Assembly (NCBI RefSeq): GCF_025791835.1
Contig: NZ_JAOXLP010000002.1
Span: forward strand, 186,001 to 250,000
Origin: Roseomonas xinghualingensis
Lineage (GTDB): Bacteria; Pseudomonadota; Alphaproteobacteria; Acetobacterales; Acetobacteraceae
Direction of reading: 5' to 3'
DNA: 64,000 nucleotides
Below, one piece after another: positions 44,871 through 55,090 of this stretch. The translations under genes were made by a program, and so were the position numbers. The notes beneath the pieces are model-generated. The model worked only from the letters and a program-made list of their open reading frames with translations, searched no databases and was not told the origin of the DNA. How positions within the stretch are numbered: position 1 is the stretch's first letter; each line of letters starts with the position of its first letter.

Positions 44871-47702
44871 TCAATCACCGAGGCGATCACCATTCAGGAA
44901 GCGGCGGGTTTCCCGCACCGCGTCGGCCAGGCCCATGCGCTGGGGGATGACGCCATCGGGCAGTCCGGCGAGGAGGCGGGAGGGGGCGCGGGCGTCCAGC
45001 AGAACGAAGACACCGCGATCATCGGCGCGGCGGATCAGCCGGCCGAAAGCCTGGCGCAGCCGGTGGCGCGCGATGGCGTCGTCATAGGCCTTTGGCCGGG
45101 CGCCGGAGAGATGGGTGCGGCGTTCCCGGTGCAGGATGGTCGGGCGGGGCCAGGGGATGCGGTCGAAGACCAGCAGGCGCAGGGAGCGGCCGGGCACGTC
45201 CACCCCGTCCCGCAGGGCATCGGTGCCGAGCAGGCAGGAATCCTCCTCGGCCCGGAAGACATCCACCAGGGTGGAGTTGTCCATCGCGTCTACATGCTGG
45301 GCGTAGAGGGGCAGGCCGGCGGCCTCCAGCCCCGGGGCCATGCGGGCATGGGCGTCGCGCAACCGGCGGATGGCGGTGAAGAGGCCGAGCGCGCCGCCGC
45401 CCGAGGCGCGGAAGAGCTGCTCCATCGCCATGGCGGCCTGTGGGCCCTCGCGGGCGACATCCGTCACCACGATGGCCAGGGTCTGGTTCGGATAGTCGAA
45501 GGGGGAGGGCACCGCCGCGCGGATGGCGGGGGTGGGGAGGTGGACGGCGCCGGTGCGCGTCTCGGCCTCCTCCCAGGCGGCTTCCGGGTCGTGCTCGCCA
45601 CTGTCGCGGAGCGTGGCGGAGGTGATGAGCAGGCCATGCGCCGGGGCTGCGACGGTCGAGGCGAAAGGTTCGGTGGGGTCGAGGAAGTGCCGGTGCATGG
45701 CGGCGTCGATCACCCGGCCGTCGCGGCGGGTGATGGCGAGCCAGTCCACATGGGCTGGCCGGGTGCCGGGTTCCGGCGGGCGGTCGGATAGGGCCTTGAG
45801 CATGGCGCGCCAGGCGCCGAGCGGGCGCAGCCCGCGCCGGTCCACCGTGCGGCGGGCGGTATCGAGGCGGATGCGGTCGCCGGTCTCCAACTCCAGGTCC
45901 GGATCTTCCAGTAGGCCGGTGATGCGGGCGTGCAGGGCGCGGAGCGGGGTTTCGACAAGGGTGAGGGCTTCCTCCAGCCTGGACCCGGCCTCGGCGACGC
46001 CGGGATTCAAGGGGTGGAGGTCGCATTCGGCGTCGTAGCCCGTATCCGCCTCGGGGCTGCGGGCGAAGACCTGGAGGATGACGGCGCGGAGGAAGGTCTC
46101 GCCAGGGTTGGTGTCGGCGGGATGGCCGGGAAGGGGCTCCGCCTCCTCTTCCTCGTAGATGTCATGCGCCTCGGGTTCGCCGAGGCGGGATGACCAGCCT
46201 GGGCCCGGCAGGCTGCCGGCATGGCGCAGCGCTTCCTCCACCAGCGGGAGCAGGGCGGGGTGGTCGCTGGTGATTTCCTCAAGGCGGCGTCGGAGGCCAC
46301 GGGCGCGGCCGCGTGAACCTTCGGCGCCGAGGAGCCAGCGGCGGAGTTCCGCCATCTCTCCACCGCTGACCTCGGCGGAGAAGGCGCCATCGGCGGCATC
46401 AAAGAGGTGGTGGCCCTCGTCGAAGACATAGCGCAGGGCCGGGCGGTCCTCGCCGCCGCCGAGGGCGGCCTGGATCATGACCAGGGCGTGGTTGGCGATG
46501 ACCAGCCGGGCGGTGCGGGCGCGCCGGATGGAATGCTCCACGAAGCAGCGGCGCCAGTGCGGGCAGGCGGAATGGATGCATTCGCCGCGCCGGTCGGTGA
46601 GGCCGGCGACATGGCCCCAGGGGAAGAGTTCCGCGATCCAGCCGGGGAAGTCGCCGCCCTGCATGTCCCCATCCCGCGTGGCGGCGGCCCATCTGGAAAC
46701 CAGGGAGAGTGCCAGCAGGCGCGATGGCATGGCGCCGTTCACCGCCTCCTCATGGTTCAGGAGGCAGAGATAGTTCTCGCGGCCCTTGCGGATGACGACA
46801 TGGCGCCGCCGGTCCTCCGGATCGGGGTAGAGGCGGAAGAGCTCCTGGTCGATCTGGCGCTGGAGGTTGCGGGTGTAGGTGCTGATCCAGACCGGGGCGC
46901 CGTTGCGCTCGGCCCAGAGGGAGGCCGGGGCGATATAGCCCAGGGTCTTGCCCGTGCCGGTTCCCGCCTCGGCCAGGACGAGTTGGGGCTGGCCCTCGAC
47001 CTCGCGCGGGGCGAAGGCCAGCGCGGCGGCGGAGGCGTAGTCGGCCTGGGCCGGGCGGGTTTCAGCATTGCCGCCCAGGATCTCGGCCAGGCGCTTGCGG
47101 GCTTCCAGCGGGGCTATGGGCAGGGAGGCAGGGGGAGTGGGTGGGGCCGTTTCCTCCCATTCCGGAAGGCGGCGCCAGACCTTCAGCGCATCGGTGGAGG
47201 GGCGGGGATCGGGCTGGCCCAAAGCGGCGAGGATGCTTGGGGCCCAGACCCAGTCCGAGGCATCGCGCAGGCGCGCGGCAAGCTGGGCGGCATCGCGGTT
47301 GAGCTGGGTGTGCCGGGTGGAGGCGAGGCGGCGGAGGAGGGTGGTCGCGATCTCCGGCAGCAGGATGGCCGCGGCCTCGTCATCCTTCGGGGCCTCCATC
47401 TCCAGCGCCTGGGCCAGACCGCGCGGTGTGGGAGCGGCCAACTGGGCGGGAAGGACGAAGGCGAAGAGTTCCAGCAGGTCATAGGCGACCGGAAAGGGAG
47501 CGAGGTTCAGCCGCCGCGCGGTGACGGGGGCATGAACCAGCAGCGGCGGCGGAAGCTCGGCAAGATGGCGGGCGAGGGCGCCGTTCGCCAGCGTTTCAAT
47601 CTCGCCGTCAGGGGTGATGAGGGTGGCGCGGCCGATCCCGGCCACCAGGGCGGGCGCCTCAGGCAGCAGGAGGCGCGGCGTGGTGGAAGGGGACGACGGC
47701 AT
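44871..47702 (-). CDS. DinG/XPD-family ATP-dependent DNA helicase
   Basis: A 943-residue superfamily 2 helicase with an N-terminal extension (residues about 1-225) of unknown fold. The helicase core has Walker A LAEAGTGTGKT, four Cys residues (YLCLLN, then ECIHSACPHWRRC) placed as in the XPD/DinG iron-sulfur domain, a DEGH box (YVFDEGHHLFD), and C-terminal motifs ending GRLIRRADDRGVFVLLDAR. DinG-type helicases unwind 5'-3' and resolve D-loops, R-loops or G-quadruplexes. The long N-terminus differs from E. coli DinG and YoaA, and equals a subgroup common in Alphaproteobacteria. Confidence 0.88.
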   Translation of the reverse strand: MPSSPSTTPRLLLPEAPALVAGIGRATLITPDGEIETLANGALARHLAELPPPLLVHAPVTARRLNLAPFPVAYDLLELFAFVLPAQLAAPTPRGLAQALEMEAPKDDEAAAILLPEIATTLLRRLASTRHTQLNRDAAQLAARLRDASDWVWAPSILAALGQPDPRPSTDALKVWRRLPEWEETAPPTPPASLPIAPLEARKRLAEILGGNAETRPAQADYASAAALAFAPREVEGQPQLVLAEAGTGTGKTLGYIAPASLWAERNGAPVWISTYTRNLQRQIDQELFRLYPDPEDRRRHVVIRKGRENYLCLLNHEEAVNGAMPSRLLALSLVSRWAAATRDGDMQGGDFPGWIAELFPWGHVAGLTDRRGECIHSACPHWRRCFVEHSIRRARTARLVIANHALVMIQAALGGGEDRPALRYVFDEGHHLFDAADGAFSAEVSGGEMAELRRWLLGAEGSRGRARGLRRRLEEITSDHPALLPLVEEALRHAGSLPGPGWSSRLGEPEAHDIYEEEEAEPLPGHPADTNPGETFLRAVILQVFARSPEADTGYDAECDLHPLNPGVAEAGSRLEEALTLVETPLRALHARITGLLEDPDLELETGDRIRLDTARRTVDRRGLRPLGAWRAMLKALSDRPPEPGTRPAHVDWLAITRRDGRVIDAAMHRHFLDPTEPFASTVAAPAHGLLITSATLRDSGEHDPEAAWEEAETRTGAVHLPTPAIRAAVPSPFDYPNQTLAIVVTDVAREGPQAAMAMEQLFRASGGGALGLFTAIRRLRDAHARMAPGLEAAGLPLYAQHVDAMDNSTLVDVFRAEEDSCLLGTDALRDGVDVPGRSLRLLVFDRIPWPRPTILHRERRTHLSGARPKAYDDAIARHRLRQAFGRLIRRADDRGVFVLLDARAPSRLLAGLPDGVIPQRMGLADAVRETRRFLNGDRLGD

Positions 47703-47814
47703 CGGCGGCTTCTTAGCGGGCTTGGGCGCTGGTGCCTATTTGTTCACTTCAGGGCAGCCAGGCGAGACTTGCTTTCCACGATTTATTGAGTGCGGCCGAG
47801 GGTGAGATTGCTGC

Positions 47815-47830
47815 AAGATCGAATCATCTT
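47815..47830. promoter_or_regulatory. Short palindrome upstream of katA
   Basis: AAGATCGAATCATCTT has exact 5-bp arms and lies about 95 bases before the katA ATG. It could be an OxyR-like or other oxidative-stress operator, but it matches no consensus closely. Confidence 0.25.
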
Positions 47831-47923
47831 TGACCTCGTTGCGCCAAGTAAAACGGTGCGTTCGATATCGCGGAGGGCGCTTTGCGAGGGGCTTAGCCAG
47901 CAATCAGGAGGAGTAGTCTAACT

Positions 47924-49435
47924 ATGGCGGATAAGATGAACGAGGGGCCTGGGCCCGGCCTGACCACGCGCCAGGGTCATCCTGTCTATGACAACCAGAA
48001 CACGCGCAGTGTCGGGACACGGGGTCCCCTGGTGCTTGAGGACTATCATTTCCTCGAGAAGGTCACGCATTTCGATCGCGAGCGGATTCCCGAGCGCGTG
48101 GTGCATGCGCGTGGCGCGGCGGCCCATGGCATCTTCTTCCCCACCGGCATGGCCGGCGATGACCCGATCACCAAGTATTCCCGTGCCAAGGTGTTCCGGA
48201 AGGGCACGCAGACGCCGATTTTCCTGCGCTTTTCCACCGTGATCCATGGCGGGCACAGCCCGGAGACGCTGCGTGACCCGCGCGGTTTCGCCATCAAGTT
48301 CTACACCGAAGACGGCAACTGGGACCTGGTGGGGAACAACCTGAAGGTCTTCTTCATCCGGGATCCGCTGAAGTTCCCGGACATGGTCCATGCCTTCAAG
48401 CCGGACCCGATCCACAACCGGCAGAAGATGAACCGCTTCTTCGACTTCGTGAGCATGTCGCCGGAATCGACGCACATGATCACCTGGCTGTTCTCGCCCT
48501 GGGGCATCCCGGCCAATTACCGGCACATGCAGGGCTCAGGCGTGAACACCTACAAGCTGGTTGATCCGGATGGGAAGTCGGTCCTCTGCAAGTTCCACTT
48601 CCAGCCGCGCCAGGGAATCAAGAACCTGACCCAGGCGGAGGCGGAGGCGATCCAGGCGAAGGACTTCAACCACGCCACCGGCGATCTCTATGACACCATC
48701 GAGCGCGGCGAGTTCCCGGAATGGGACATGTTCATCCAGGTCATGAGCGACGATGAGCATCCCGAGCTGGACTGGGATCCGCTGGATGCCACCAAGCTCT
48801 GGCCTGAGGACCAGTTCCCGATGCTGCATGTCGGGCATATCCAGCTGAACCGGAACCCTTCAGACTACCACAACGAGGTGGAGCAGGCGGCTTTCGGCAC
48901 CGGCGTGCTGGTGGATGGAATCGACTTTTCCGACGACAAGCTGCTGCAAGGGCGCACCTTCGCCTATTCGGACACGCAGCGTTACCGCGTGGGGCCGAAT
49001 TACCTGCAACTGCCGATCAACGCGCCGAAATGTCCCTTCGCGACCAATCAGCGTGGTGGGCAGATGAGCTATCATGTGGATGGGGCCGAGCAGGGCGCCA
49101 ATCCGCACATCAACTTCGAGCCGTCCAACTTTCACGGGCTACAGGAGCAGGAGCGCACGGCCCCGCCACCGCGCCCCTATGTGGAAGGGAATATCGGGCG
49201 GCAGAAGATCGAGCGCACCAATAACTTCAAGCAGGCCGGCGAGCGCTGGCGGGCCTTCACCGACGCGGAGCGGGACGATCTGGTGCTGAACCTGGTCGGC
49301 GCCCTTTCGGAATGCGAAGCGGTGATCCAGGAGAAGATGGTGAAGCATTTCACCCTGTCGGACCCGGAATATGGGCGCCGCGTGGCCGAAGGGCTGGGTA
49401 GGTCCGCGCCTTCGGCGCAGCAGGCCGCGGAGTGA
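47924..49435 (+). CDS. katA: Monofunctional haem catalase
   Basis: Disproportionates hydrogen peroxide to water and oxygen. The 503-residue protein has the active-site segment [20 protein letters not shown] with the distal His, the distal Asn in [11 protein letters not shown] and the haem-ligand Tyr in [17 protein letters not shown]. Length matches small-subunit (clade 1/3) catalases. AGGAGGAG lies about 12 bases before the ATG. No catalase accessory gene is adjacent; the TerB-like and helicase genes point the other way. Confidence 0.96.
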   Translation: MADKMNEGPGPGLTTRQGHPVYDNQNTRSVGTRGPLVLEDYHFLEKVTHFDRERIPERVVHARGAAAHGIFFPTGMAGDDPITKYSRAKVFRKGTQTPIFLRFSTVIHGGHSPETLRDPRGFAIKFYTEDGNWDLVGNNLKVFFIRDPLKFPDMVHAFKPDPIHNRQKMNRFFDFVSMSPESTHMITWLFSPWGIPANYRHMQGSGVNTYKLVDPDGKSVLCKFHFQPRQGIKNLTQAEAEAIQAKDFNHATGDLYDTIERGEFPEWDMFIQVMSDDEHPELDWDPLDATKLWPEDQFPMLHVGHIQLNRNPSDYHNEVEQAAFGTGVLVDGIDFSDDKLLQGRTFAYSDTQRYRVGPNYLQLPINAPKCPFATNQRGGQMSYHVDGAEQGANPHINFEPSNFHGLQEQERTAPPPRPYVEGNIGRQKIERTNNFKQAGERWRAFTDAERDDLVLNLVGALSECEAVIQEKMVKHFTLSDPEYGRRVAEGLGRSAPSAQQAAE

Positions 49436-49490
49436 GCTGATGGCTGTCCCGTGTGGCTGCCCCATCTGGCTGCCGGGCGTTCAATAGAAA

Positions 49491-49515
49491 GGGGGAGAGC
49501 CGGTGGCTCTCCCCC
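49491..49515. terminator. Bidirectional terminator between katA and asd
   Basis: GGGGGAGAGCC-GGT-GGCTCTCCCCC is an 11-bp perfect stem. On the plus strand TCTGTCTTT follows, on the minus strand TTTCTATTG follows, so it can end both convergent transcripts. Confidence 0.8.
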
Positions 49516-49558
49516 TCTGTCTTTCTGATGCAGGGAAGAGCGGGTTGCCCGCCCGTCC

Positions 49559-50566
49559 TCAGGCCGCCAGCTTAACCGGCAGGGCCTCGGCGATCTGCAC
49601 CGCGTTCAGGGCTGCGCCCTTCAGCAACTGATCGCCGCAGACAAAGAAGTCGAGGCCGCAATCACCGAAGACGGGATTGGAGCGGATGCGCCCGGCCTCC
49701 ACGTCGTAGCGGCCGCTGGCGGTCAGCGGCATCGGGTAGACGGCGTTCTCGACATCGTCGGTCAGCTTCACGCCCGGGGCGGTGGAGAGGATGCGGCGCG
49801 CGGCCTCCGGCGTGATGGGGCGCTCGGTCTCGATCGTCACGGCCTCGGCATGGGCACGCAGGGTAGGGACGCGGACGGCGGTGCAGGAGATCAGGAGATC
49901 GGGCATGCCCATGATCTTCCGGGTCTCCCAGGTCACCTTCATCTCTTCCCGCGTGTAGCCGTTGGGCTGGAAGCTATCGATATGCGGGATGAGGTTCATC
50001 GGCAGCGGGTGGCGGAACACGCTGTTCTTCGCCTGGCCGCCATTCGCCAGAACCTCGCGCAGCCCCTCTTCCAGCTCCTGCATGCCTTCGGCGCCGGCGC
50101 CGGAGGAGGCCTGGTAGGTGGAGACGATCACGCGCTTCAGCCCGAACTCCCGCTGCAGCGGGGCCAGCGCCACGGCCAGGATGGCGGTGGTGCAGTTCGG
50201 GTTGGCGATCAGCTGCGCACCCTTGGCGGCGGATGCGTTCACCTCGGGCACCACCAGCGGGACATCCTGCTCCAGCCGGAAGGCGGAGGAGTTGTCCACC
50301 ACCAGGGCGCCCGCCGCGACCAGCTCCCTCGCATGGGCCTTGGACCATTCGCCGGAGACGGCGAGCAGGGCCAGGTCCAGTTTCGGCGGCTTGGCCGGAT
50401 CGTAGACCTCGATGGTTTTCTCGCCGAATGGGGTCGTAATTCGGGTGCCCGCGCTGCGGGGCGAGGCGAAGAGGCGCAGCTCGGTCACCGGGTAGCCACG
50501 GTCCCCCAGGACCTGCACCAGTTCCTTGCCGACCGCGCCTGTCGCACCGAAAACCCCAACGCGCAT
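49559..50566 (-). CDS. asd: Aspartate-semialdehyde dehydrogenase
   Basis: Reduces aspartyl phosphate to aspartate semialdehyde, the branch point to lysine, methionine, threonine and diaminopimelate. The 335-residue protein has the NADP motif [13 protein letters not shown], the active-site Cys in [13 protein letters not shown], the [14 protein letters not shown] segment and the His-containing [13 protein letters not shown]. The ATG at 50566 gives the normal [13 protein letters not shown] start; AGGATGGCAGG is upstream. It is divergent from lysS. Confidence 0.95.
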   Translation of the reverse strand: MRVGVFGATGAVGKELVQVLGDRGYPVTELRLFASPRSAGTRITTPFGEKTIEVYDPAKPPKLDLALLAVSGEWSKAHARELVAAGALVVDNSSAFRLEQDVPLVVPEVNASAAKGAQLIANPNCTTAILAVALAPLQREFGLKRVIVSTYQASSGAGAEGMQELEEGLREVLANGGQAKNSVFRHPLPMNLIPHIDSFQPNGYTREEMKVTWETRKIMGMPDLLISCTAVRVPTLRAHAEAVTIETERPITPEAARRILSTAPGVKLTDDVENAVYPMPLTASGRYDVEAGRIRSNPVFGDCGLDFFVCGDQLLKGAALNAVQIAEALPVKLAA

Positions 50567-50738
50567 GACCTGCCATCCTTTCGAGGCGTTGTTGAGGGGC
50601 GGACCCGTAGGGTCTACCCCTGCCAGAGTGGCATGGGCCTTATACAGATCACGGAGCCGGACGCGAGACGCGCGTTTAGAAGGGCAGGAATGCCAGCGCG
50701 TTGACCGGGCGCAGGCGCGGGGGCAATTGGGGGCCGCC

Positions 50739-52370
50739 ATGGAACGTAACCCTGCCGATCCCTCCCTGCGCGACATCCGCGCCTGGCCCATCGAGGAGGC
50801 CGCGAAAGTCGCTGACCGCGCGGCGGTGAAGGCGAAAGGTGTGGCGTTGTTCGAGACGGGCTACGGCCCCTCGGGCCTGCCCCATATCGGCACCTTCGGC
50901 GAGGTGGCCCGCACCACCTGGGTGCGCCGGGCCTTTGAGCGCCTGACAGGGATGCCTTCACGGCTCCTGGCCTTCTCCGACGACATGGACGCACTGCGGA
51001 AGGTGCCGGACAACGTGCCGAACCCGGAGCTGCTCCGGGCCAATCTGGGCAAGCCGGTGTCCCGCATCCCCGATCCCTTCGGCACCCATGACAGCTACGG
51101 GGCGCATAACAACGCCCGGCTGCGGGCCTTTCTGGAGGCCTTCGGCTTCGAGTTCGAATTCGCCTCCTCGACCGATTACTACACCTCGGGCCGCTTCGAT
51201 CAGGCGCTGCTGCGGATGCTGGCGGTGCATGAGGAGGTGCGGCAGGTGATCCTGCCGACGCTGGGGCCGGACCGCCGCGCCACCTATTCGCCCTTCCTGC
51301 CCATCCATCCGAAGACCGGCATCGTCATGCAGGTGCCGATGGAGGAAACCCGGCCCCAGGACGGGACCGTGGTCTGGCGCGACCCGGAGACGGGCGAGCG
51401 CTTCGAGACGCCGGTGACGGGCGGCCATGTGAAGGCCCAATGGAAGGCCGATTGGGCCCTGCGCTGGTATGCGCTGGGCGTTGATTATGAGATGTCCGGC
51501 AAGGATCTGATCGACAGCGTGAAGCTGTCCTCGGCCATCTGCCGGGTGCTGGGCGGCGAGCCGCCGGTGGGCTTCACCTATGAGCTGTTCCTGGACGCCC
51601 AGGGGCAGAAGATCAGCAAGAGCAAGGGCAACGGCCTGACCATCGAGGAGTGGCTGCGCTACGCCCCGCCCGAGAGCCTGTCGCTGTTCATGTACCAGCA
51701 GCCAGGCCGGGCGAAGCGCCTGCATTTCGACGTGATCCCGCGGGCGACCGACGAGTATCTGGCCAATGTGGAGAAGCTGAAGGCGGCCAATGATCCGGCG
51801 AACCCGGCCTGGCACATCCATGGCGGGACGCTGCCGAACGGGGCGGGCAGCCCGATTACCTTCACCCTGCTGCTGAACCTTGCCGTCGCGGCCAATGCCG
51901 AGACGCCGGAGATGCTCTGGGGCTATCTGCGCCGCCATGCGCCGGAGGCGACGCCCGAGGCCTCGCCGATGCTGGCGGTGCTGGTGGAGCGGGCGAGCGC
52001 CTATTACCGGGACATGGTGAAGCCGTCGAAGCGCTTCCGCGCGCCGACGGAGCCGGAGCGCGAGGCGCTGCTGCACCTGGCCTCCCTGCTGCGCGAGAAC
52101 CAGGCGCGGATCGAGGCGCTTCCGGCGGCGGAGCGGCCCGTGGCCATCCAGGACCTGGTCTATGACGCGGGGCGGCGCGAGCCCTTCCTGCAGCCGGGCA
52201 AGGATCCCTCCCGCCCCGGCGTTTCGCGGGCCTGGTTCGCGGCGATCTACCAGGTGCTGCTGGGGCAGGAGGAAGGCCCGCGCTTCGGTGGCTTCGTTGC
52301 CCTCTACGGCATTTCCGAAACCATTGCCCTGATCGAGGGCACTTTGAAGCAGGACGCCGACAGCGAATGA
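50739..52370 (+). CDS. lysS: Lysyl-tRNA synthetase, class I
   Basis: Charges tRNA-Lys. The 543-residue protein is the class I enzyme (archaeal type, common in Alphaproteobacteria), with the HIGH motif as PHIGTF near residue 49 and the KMSKS motif as [10 protein letters not shown] near residue 295. The ATG at 50739 gives the expected start before [11 protein letters not shown]. Its stop overlaps the start of an mprF-like gene (ATGA), so the two are translationally coupled. This is notable because MprF uses lysyl-tRNA as substrate. Confidence 0.95.
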   Translation: MERNPADPSLRDIRAWPIEEAAKVADRAAVKAKGVALFETGYGPSGLPHIGTFGEVARTTWVRRAFERLTGMPSRLLAFSDDMDALRKVPDNVPNPELLRANLGKPVSRIPDPFGTHDSYGAHNNARLRAFLEAFGFEFEFASSTDYYTSGRFDQALLRMLAVHEEVRQVILPTLGPDRRATYSPFLPIHPKTGIVMQVPMEETRPQDGTVVWRDPETGERFETPVTGGHVKAQWKADWALRWYALGVDYEMSGKDLIDSVKLSSAICRVLGGEPPVGFTYELFLDAQGQKISKSKGNGLTIEEWLRYAPPESLSLFMYQQPGRAKRLHFDVIPRATDEYLANVEKLKAANDPANPAWHIHGGTLPNGAGSPITFTLLLNLAVAANAETPEMLWGYLRRHAPEATPEASPMLAVLVERASAYYRDMVKPSKRFRAPTEPEREALLHLASLLRENQARIEALPAAERPVAIQDLVYDAGRREPFLQPGKDPSRPGVSRAWFAAIYQVLLGQEEGPRFGGFVALYGISETIALIEGTLKQDADSE

Positions 52371-54298
52371 ACTGGGCGCTGATCCGCAAGCACGGACCAA
52401 CCGTCTTCGGGCTGATCCTGCTGGTGGGGGCGCTCTACGTTGTTCAGCGGGAGTTCCGCAGCCTTTCGGTGGAGGATGTCACCCGGGCGCTGGAGGCAAC
52501 TTCGTCGCGCCAGCTCTGGGTGGCGGCGGGCTGGACGCTCCTCGCCTATGGGGTGCTGACAATCTATGACCGGCTCGGCTCGGTCTATGCCGGCAAGCCG
52601 ATCTCCTATCTGCGGACTTCGCTCGCTTCGTTCTGCGCCTATACGCTGGCGCATAATCTGGGCTTCGCGGCGGTTTCGGGCGCCGCGGTGCGATACCGCT
52701 TCTATGCGGCCTGGGGGCTGACTCCGCTCGAGATCGCCAAGGTCATTGCCTTCACCTCCCTGACCTTCGGCCTGGGTGGCTTCGCACTGGGTGGGCTGGT
52801 GCTGGTTCTGGAACCCTCCGTCCTGCCCGGGGTAGGGGCGGGGGAGCTGGTGCCGGAATGGGTTGCGCAGGCAGTCGGCGTCGGCATGTGGTGCATCTCG
52901 GGCACCTATGTCGTGCTCTCGCGCGTCTGGCCGCATTTCACCCTCTTCGGCCACAAGATCGACCTGCCGGGCTTCCGCATGGCGGTGGCGCAGGTGGTGC
53001 TGGCCAGCGTGGACGTGGCCGTGACGGCGGCGATCTTCTACGCGCTGCTGCCAGAGGCGCCCGGCCTGACCTTCTGGAAGTTCCTGGGCATCTACATCGC
53101 CGCCTATACGGCGGGGCTGGCGGCCAGCGTGCCGGGCGGACTCGGCGTGTTCGACGGCTTCATCCTGCTCAGCCTGGAGCCCTACCTGCCCTCCGCGCAG
53201 GTGGTCGGGGCGGTGCTGCTGTTCCGGCTCTACTACTACATCGTGCCGCTCTTCCTGGCCGGCGGGCTCTTCGCCGCCTTCGAGCTGAGTCAGAGGCGTC
53301 CCGTCATGGGCGCGATGCAGATCGAGACGCGGGTGACGGGCGCGCTGGAAGTGCCGCTGCTGGCCGGGCTGACGGGGCTGGGCGGGGTGGTGCTGCTCTT
53401 TGTCGGCGCGTTGCCGGCGCTTCAGGCGGATATCGCGCGCTGGGGCGGGGAATGGGCGGCGCTGGCGAGCCAGTTTGCGGCCTCGGTGGTCGGCTCGCTG
53501 CTGCTGGTGGTGTCCTATGGAATGCTGCGGCGGCTGGCGATCGCGTGGTGGGCCGGGCTGTTCCTGCTGCTGAACGCCATCTGGATCCTGGTGGTGCGGG
53601 GCGACCCCTGGTGGGTGGCGGCTGCCTATTTCGCCACCGCGCTGTTCCTGGTGATCATGCGCCGCGCCTTCTACCGGGATGCGCGGCTGACGGGAGAGCC
53701 GCTGACCGGATCGCGTGTCTTCTCCCTGGCGGCAGGCGTGATCTGCGGGTTGACCCTGGCGACGGTGGCCTACCATGGCCACTACTCGGATGCGGCCTGG
53801 TGGGAGGTGGTGTTCCTCGCCGATGCGCCCTTGCCGCTGCGGTTTGCGGTCGGCGTGTCCGTGGTCTTGATGCTCTATGCCGCTTTCCGGCTGCTGCGCC
53901 CGGCGCGGATCCAGGCCGAGGAATATGACGAGTCCTCGCAGGCGCGCCTGGCGGCGCTCGGGGCGCGGCTGCCAGCCTTCGCCGATGGCGTGATCTTCGC
54001 CGATGGGGGCAGGGCAGGCTTGGCCTTCCGGCGGCTTGAGGGAGTCTGGGTGGCGGAGGGCGATCCGGCTGGCGCCGCCGAGGCCCGGATCAATGTCATC
54101 TGGCGCTTCCGCGATCTGTGCGACGCGGCCGGTGTGGCGCCGGCCTTCGCCGGGGTCGGGCGCGGGATGCTGCAGGCCTACGAGCAGGCAGGGATGGCGG
54201 CGGTGAGCATGCCGGATGGGATGATCATGGCGCTGTCCGGCGACCAGGACCCCCAGGCGGTGCTGCGGCTGCTTGCGGCGGGGGCGGCTGCGGACTGA
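52367..54298 (+). CDS. MprF-like membrane protein with half-length lysyltransferase domain
   Basis: A 643-residue protein. Residues about 1-520 hold 13-14 hydrophobic segments of the lysyl-phosphatidylglycerol flippase type, with [19 protein letters not shown] and [15 protein letters not shown] motifs as in MprF. The C-terminal part (about 525-643) matches only the first of the two GNAT-like folds of the DUF2156 synthase domain ([26 protein letters not shown]). The second half, which carries the transferase site in known MprF enzymes, is absent, and no remnant of it follows the stop. Lysylation is therefore doubtful; flippase or lipid-binding function may remain. It is coupled to lysS by a 4 bp overlap. 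Confidence 0.8.
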   Translation: MNWALIRKHGPTVFGLILLVGALYVVQREFRSLSVEDVTRALEATSSRQLWVAAGWTLLAYGVLTIYDRLGSVYAGKPISYLRTSLASFCAYTLAHNLGFAAVSGAAVRYRFYAAWGLTPLEIAKVIAFTSLTFGLGGFALGGLVLVLEPSVLPGVGAGELVPEWVAQAVGVGMWCISGTYVVLSRVWPHFTLFGHKIDLPGFRMAVAQVVLASVDVAVTAAIFYALLPEAPGLTFWKFLGIYIAAYTAGLAASVPGGLGVFDGFILLSLEPYLPSAQVVGAVLLFRLYYYIVPLFLAGGLFAAFELSQRRPVMGAMQIETRVTGALEVPLLAGLTGLGGVVLLFVGALPALQADIARWGGEWAALASQFAASVVGSLLLVVSYGMLRRLAIAWWAGLFLLLNAIWILVVRGDPWWVAAAYFATALFLVIMRRAFYRDARLTGEPLTGSRVFSLAAGVICGLTLATVAYHGHYSDAAWWEVVFLADAPLPLRFAVGVSVVLMLYAAFRLLRPARIQAEEYDESSQARLAALGARLPAFADGVIFADGGRAGLAFRRLEGVWVAEGDPAGAAEARINVIWRFRDLCDAAGVAPAFAGVGRGMLQAYEQAGMAAVSMPDGMIMALSGDQDPQAVLRLLAAGAAAD

Positions 54299-54330
54299 AA
54301 GCCGGGTTTGCGCCGGTCTTTGGGCCAGCT

Positions 54331-54966
54331 TTACTGGCTGGCCCAGACGATCCGGTGCATCCAGGTCAACTCCTCCAGCTCGAAGCTGTAGTTCGGGTGG
54401 GCCGGATTGAGGCTGGCCAACTCCACGCGCTTGGCGGACTGGCGCAGCAGTTCCTTCGCCATCACCTCGCCGCCGCGCGTGCGCACCACCACGCGGTCGC
54501 CGCGGCGGACCGGGGCGCTGGGGGAGACGATGATGACATCGCCGTCCCGGAACACCGGCTCCATGGAGTCGCCGCTGATCTCAAGGGCATAGGCATTGGG
54601 ATCACCCACCTCGGGCAGGCTGATCTCGTCCCAGCTGCCGCCGACCGGATAGCCGCCATCGTCGAAGTAGCCGCTGCTGCCGGCCTGGGCGAGGCCGATC
54701 AGGGGGATGCGCCGGCTGGGGCGGCTGGCCGTGCGAAGAGTGCCGGTGATGAGGCTGGCGAACTCGTCCATGCTCGTGCCGGTGGCAGCGAGCACCTTCG
54801 CGACGCTTTCGGTGGAGGGCCAGCGGGCGCGGCCATCGGGGCCTGTCCGCTTGGATGGGTTGAAGGCAGTCGGATCGAGTCCCGCCTTACGGGCCAGGCC
54901 GGAGGCTGAAAGGCCGTTCTCCGCCGCCAGCGCGTCGAGGGCCCGCCAGATGTCGCCATGCTGCAT
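54331..54966 (-). CDS. S24-family transcriptional repressor (CI/LexA-like)
   Basis: A 211-residue repressor. Residues 1-75 form a helix-turn-helix domain (NGLSASGLARKAGLDPTAF). Residues about 85-205 form the self-cleaving S24 peptidase, with an AG cleavage site at 95-96 (LAQAGSS), the catalytic Ser134 in SGDSMEPVF and Lys171 in VMAKEL. This is the layout of phage CI-type repressors inactivated by RecA filaments, but some chromosomal XRE-S24 regulators share it. No ribosome site precedes the ATG, and a -10-like TATACA lies 9 bases upstream, so a leaderless message is possible, as known for lambda cI. It faces away from the phage-like genes. Confidence 0.85.
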   Translation of the reverse strand: MQHGDIWRALDALAAENGLSASGLARKAGLDPTAFNPSKRTGPDGRARWPSTESVAKVLAATGTSMDEFASLITGTLRTASRPSRRIPLIGLAQAGSSGYFDDGGYPVGGSWDEISLPEVGDPNAYALEISGDSMEPVFRDGDVIIVSPSAPVRRGDRVVVRTRGGEVMAKELLRQSAKRVELASLNPAHPNYSFELEELTWMHRIVWASQ

Positions 54967-54974
54967 GAGGGCAT

Positions 54975-54980
54975 TGTATA
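54975..54980 (-). promoter_or_regulatory. -10-like element for the S24 repressor
   Basis: Minus-strand TATACA lies nine bases before the repressor ATG. A -35 is not convincing. The spacing implies an mRNA with almost no leader. Confidence 0.4.
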
Positions 54981-55051
54981 GGCGAGGAATCTGGGGGCAA
55001 CAGGAATTCCATCACAGAATCCACTTGACCGTAACAAGCTCGTGGGTTGAT

Positions 55052-55066
55052 GTTCTTGTTGTGTTC
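55052..55066. promoter_or_regulatory. LexA (SOS) box, alphaproteobacterial type
   Basis: GTTC-TTGTTGT-GTTC is an exact match to the direct-repeat operator GTTC-N7-GTTC recognised by alphaproteobacterial LexA. It lies 24 bases before the ATG at 55091, in the 124-bp region between the S24 repressor and the phage-like genes. An inverted pair AACAAG/CTTGTT (55033-55038 and 55055-55060) overlaps it and could be the S24 repressor's own operator. Confidence 0.6.
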
Positions 55067-55090
55067 ACAGCCGGCGAGGATCAGCCCCCG

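Noticed and set aside
54331..54966. Reading the S24 protein as the host LexA
   Set aside because: Its DNA-binding domain lacks the winged-helix start typical of alphaproteobacterial LexA and resembles XRE/CI-type repressors instead.
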